From assembly GCF_001425045.1 (NCBI RefSeq), contig NZ_LMDJ01000005.1, positions 1 to 64,000 of the forward strand: a DNA stretch of 64,000 nt, given 5' to 3'. This DNA comes from Massilia sp. Root351 (GTDB taxonomy: Bacteria; Pseudomonadota; Gammaproteobacteria; Burkholderiales; Burkholderiaceae_D). The notes under the pieces are model-generated. The model saw nothing but the letters and a program-made list of their open reading frames with translations. It did not search any database and was not told where the DNA came from. The stretch's first letter is position 1; the number at the start of each line of letters is the position of its first letter. The position numbers and the translations under genes were made by a program. Below, piece after piece: positions 63,264 through 64,000 of the stretch.

Positions 63264-64000
63264 ATGAGCACGAAGAAGAAAACCGGCCAGAAGATTTCCC
63301 TCGACGACGCGCTGCAACTGGCGGTCTCGGTGCACCGCGAAGGCAAGCCGCGCCTGGCCGCGCAACATTACGAAGCCATCCTGCAAGTGGCGCCCGGCCA
63401 TCCGGACGCGCTGCACTATATGGGCCTGGCGCAGCACCACCTGGGCAACCACGACGGCGCGGTCAACCTGATCCGGCGCGCGCTGGAGGTGGCGCCGGAC
63501 TACGTCGATGCGCGCAACAATCTGGGCAACGTGCAGAAGGAGATGGGCCGCCACGCGGACGCCGAGCAGTCCTACCGCGCGGTGCTGGAGGCCAGGCCCG
63601 ACTTCGCACTGGCCCATAACAACCTGGGGGTGGTGCTGCGTGCGCAGGACCGGCTGGACGAAGCGGCGGCGGCATACCGCCGTGCCGTCGAGCTGTCGCC
63701 GAAGTTCGCGCAAGGCTGGATCAACCTTGGCAATGTGCTGAAGAAAACCAGCGATTTCAACGAAGCGCTGAGCTGCTACCGCAACGCCGTGCTGATCACG
63801 CCCGACAATCCGGACGTCTACCGCAGCCTGGCGCGCGCCCTGATATCGCAACAGCGCGATGCGGAGGCGCTGGAAGTGTACCGGCAATGGGAAAAGGTCG
63901 AACCGGACAATCCCGTGGTGCAGCACCACATCGCCGCCTGCCAGGGCGCAGCTGCGCCGGAGCGCGCGTCGGACTCCTACGTGCAGTCCGTCTTCGACCG
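63264..64000 (+). CDS. TPR-repeat protein, 3' end beyond the window
   Basis: An open frame of at least 245 codons running off the right edge. At least five tetratricopeptide repeats are visible from ~15 to ~215 (RLAAQHYEAILQVAPGHPDA, ARNNLGNVQKEMGRHADAEQ, AHNNLGVVLRAQDRLDEAAA and so on), a protein-protein scaffold. After the repeats comes ASDSYVQSVFD, the phrase that opens the methyltransferase domain in TPR-methyltransferase fusions, so the missing part is probably a SAM-dependent methyltransferase. It lies 23 bp after the sheath gene and may serve the T6SS. Confidence 0.8.
   Translation, partial: MSTKKKTGQKISLDDALQLAVSVHREGKPRLAAQHYEAILQVAPGHPDALHYMGLAQHHLGNHDGAVNLIRRALEVAPDYVDARNNLGNVQKEMGRHADAEQSYRAVLEARPDFALAHNNLGVVLRAQDRLDEAAAAYRRAVELSPKFAQGWINLGNVLKKTSDFNEALSCYRNAVLITPDNPDVYRSLARALISQQRDAEALEVYRQWEKVEPDNPVVQHHIAACQGAAAPERASDSYVQSVFD

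Overview
The window is high-GC chromosomal DNA of a betaproteobacterium, most likely Oxalobacteraceae (a Massilia, Duganella or Janthinobacterium relative). That placement is an inference from gene content and protein style: gloB-methyltransferase-rnhA-dnaQ next to a tRNA, prfB-HAD-lysS, several multidomain c-di-GMP proteins, and a lipase with its foldase. No rRNA, insertion sequence or CRISPR array is visible. Nearly all DNA is coding and gaps are short.

Layout. 1-800: an AlpA-type regulator and AT-richer non-coding DNA abut an intact tRNA-Val(CAC), probably the edge of an integrated element that continues to the left. 0.9-9 kb: housekeeping genes (dnaQ, rnhA, methyltransferase, gloB, a DsbA-family isomerase, malate synthase aceB with a divergent LysR regulator, a cold-shock protein, and upp with an Hpt protein). 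9-17.6 kb: signalling genes (PAS-GGDEF-EAL and HDOD-GAF in one unit; a response regulator-DUF3369-degenerate GGDEF-EAL protein; a CBS-pair protein) around an MFS permease and aroC. 17.8-36 kb: metabolism and translation (O-acetylhomoserine sulfhydrylase, two alpha/beta hydrolases, cpdB, prfB with its programmed +1 frameshift, lysS, ppnN, a POT peptide transporter behind a terminator-like leader, glpD, LysR, an SDR protein, an exported amidohydrolase). 36-40.5 kb: a class A PBP, a secreted lipase and its chaperone.

40.5-45.2 kb is the most unusual segment. Four genes overlap by 4 nt at each junction: a two-TM ectodomain protein, a 721-residue fusion of a similar ectodomain plus HAMP to a full MFS transporter, an orphan PF04392-type ABC substrate-binding protein, and a GNAT acetyltransferase. 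A perfect 10-bp inverted repeat lies just upstream. I do not recognise this as a described system. It looks like a ligand-sensing secondary transporter with its own binding protein.

45.2-64 kb is a type VI secretion locus with threonine-phosphorylation control. It holds a PpkA-like kinase with a periplasmic dCache sensor (overlapping a Tat-exported berberine-bridge-type oxidoreductase gene), a PP2C phosphatase, and a minus-strand run PAAR-like-vgrG-tagH-tssK-tssL-tssM-tagF. Divergent from that run is a single gene that appears to fuse TssB to a shortened TssC, followed by a TPR protein cut by the window end. Hcp, TssA, TssE, TssF, TssG, ClpV and TssJ are not in view.
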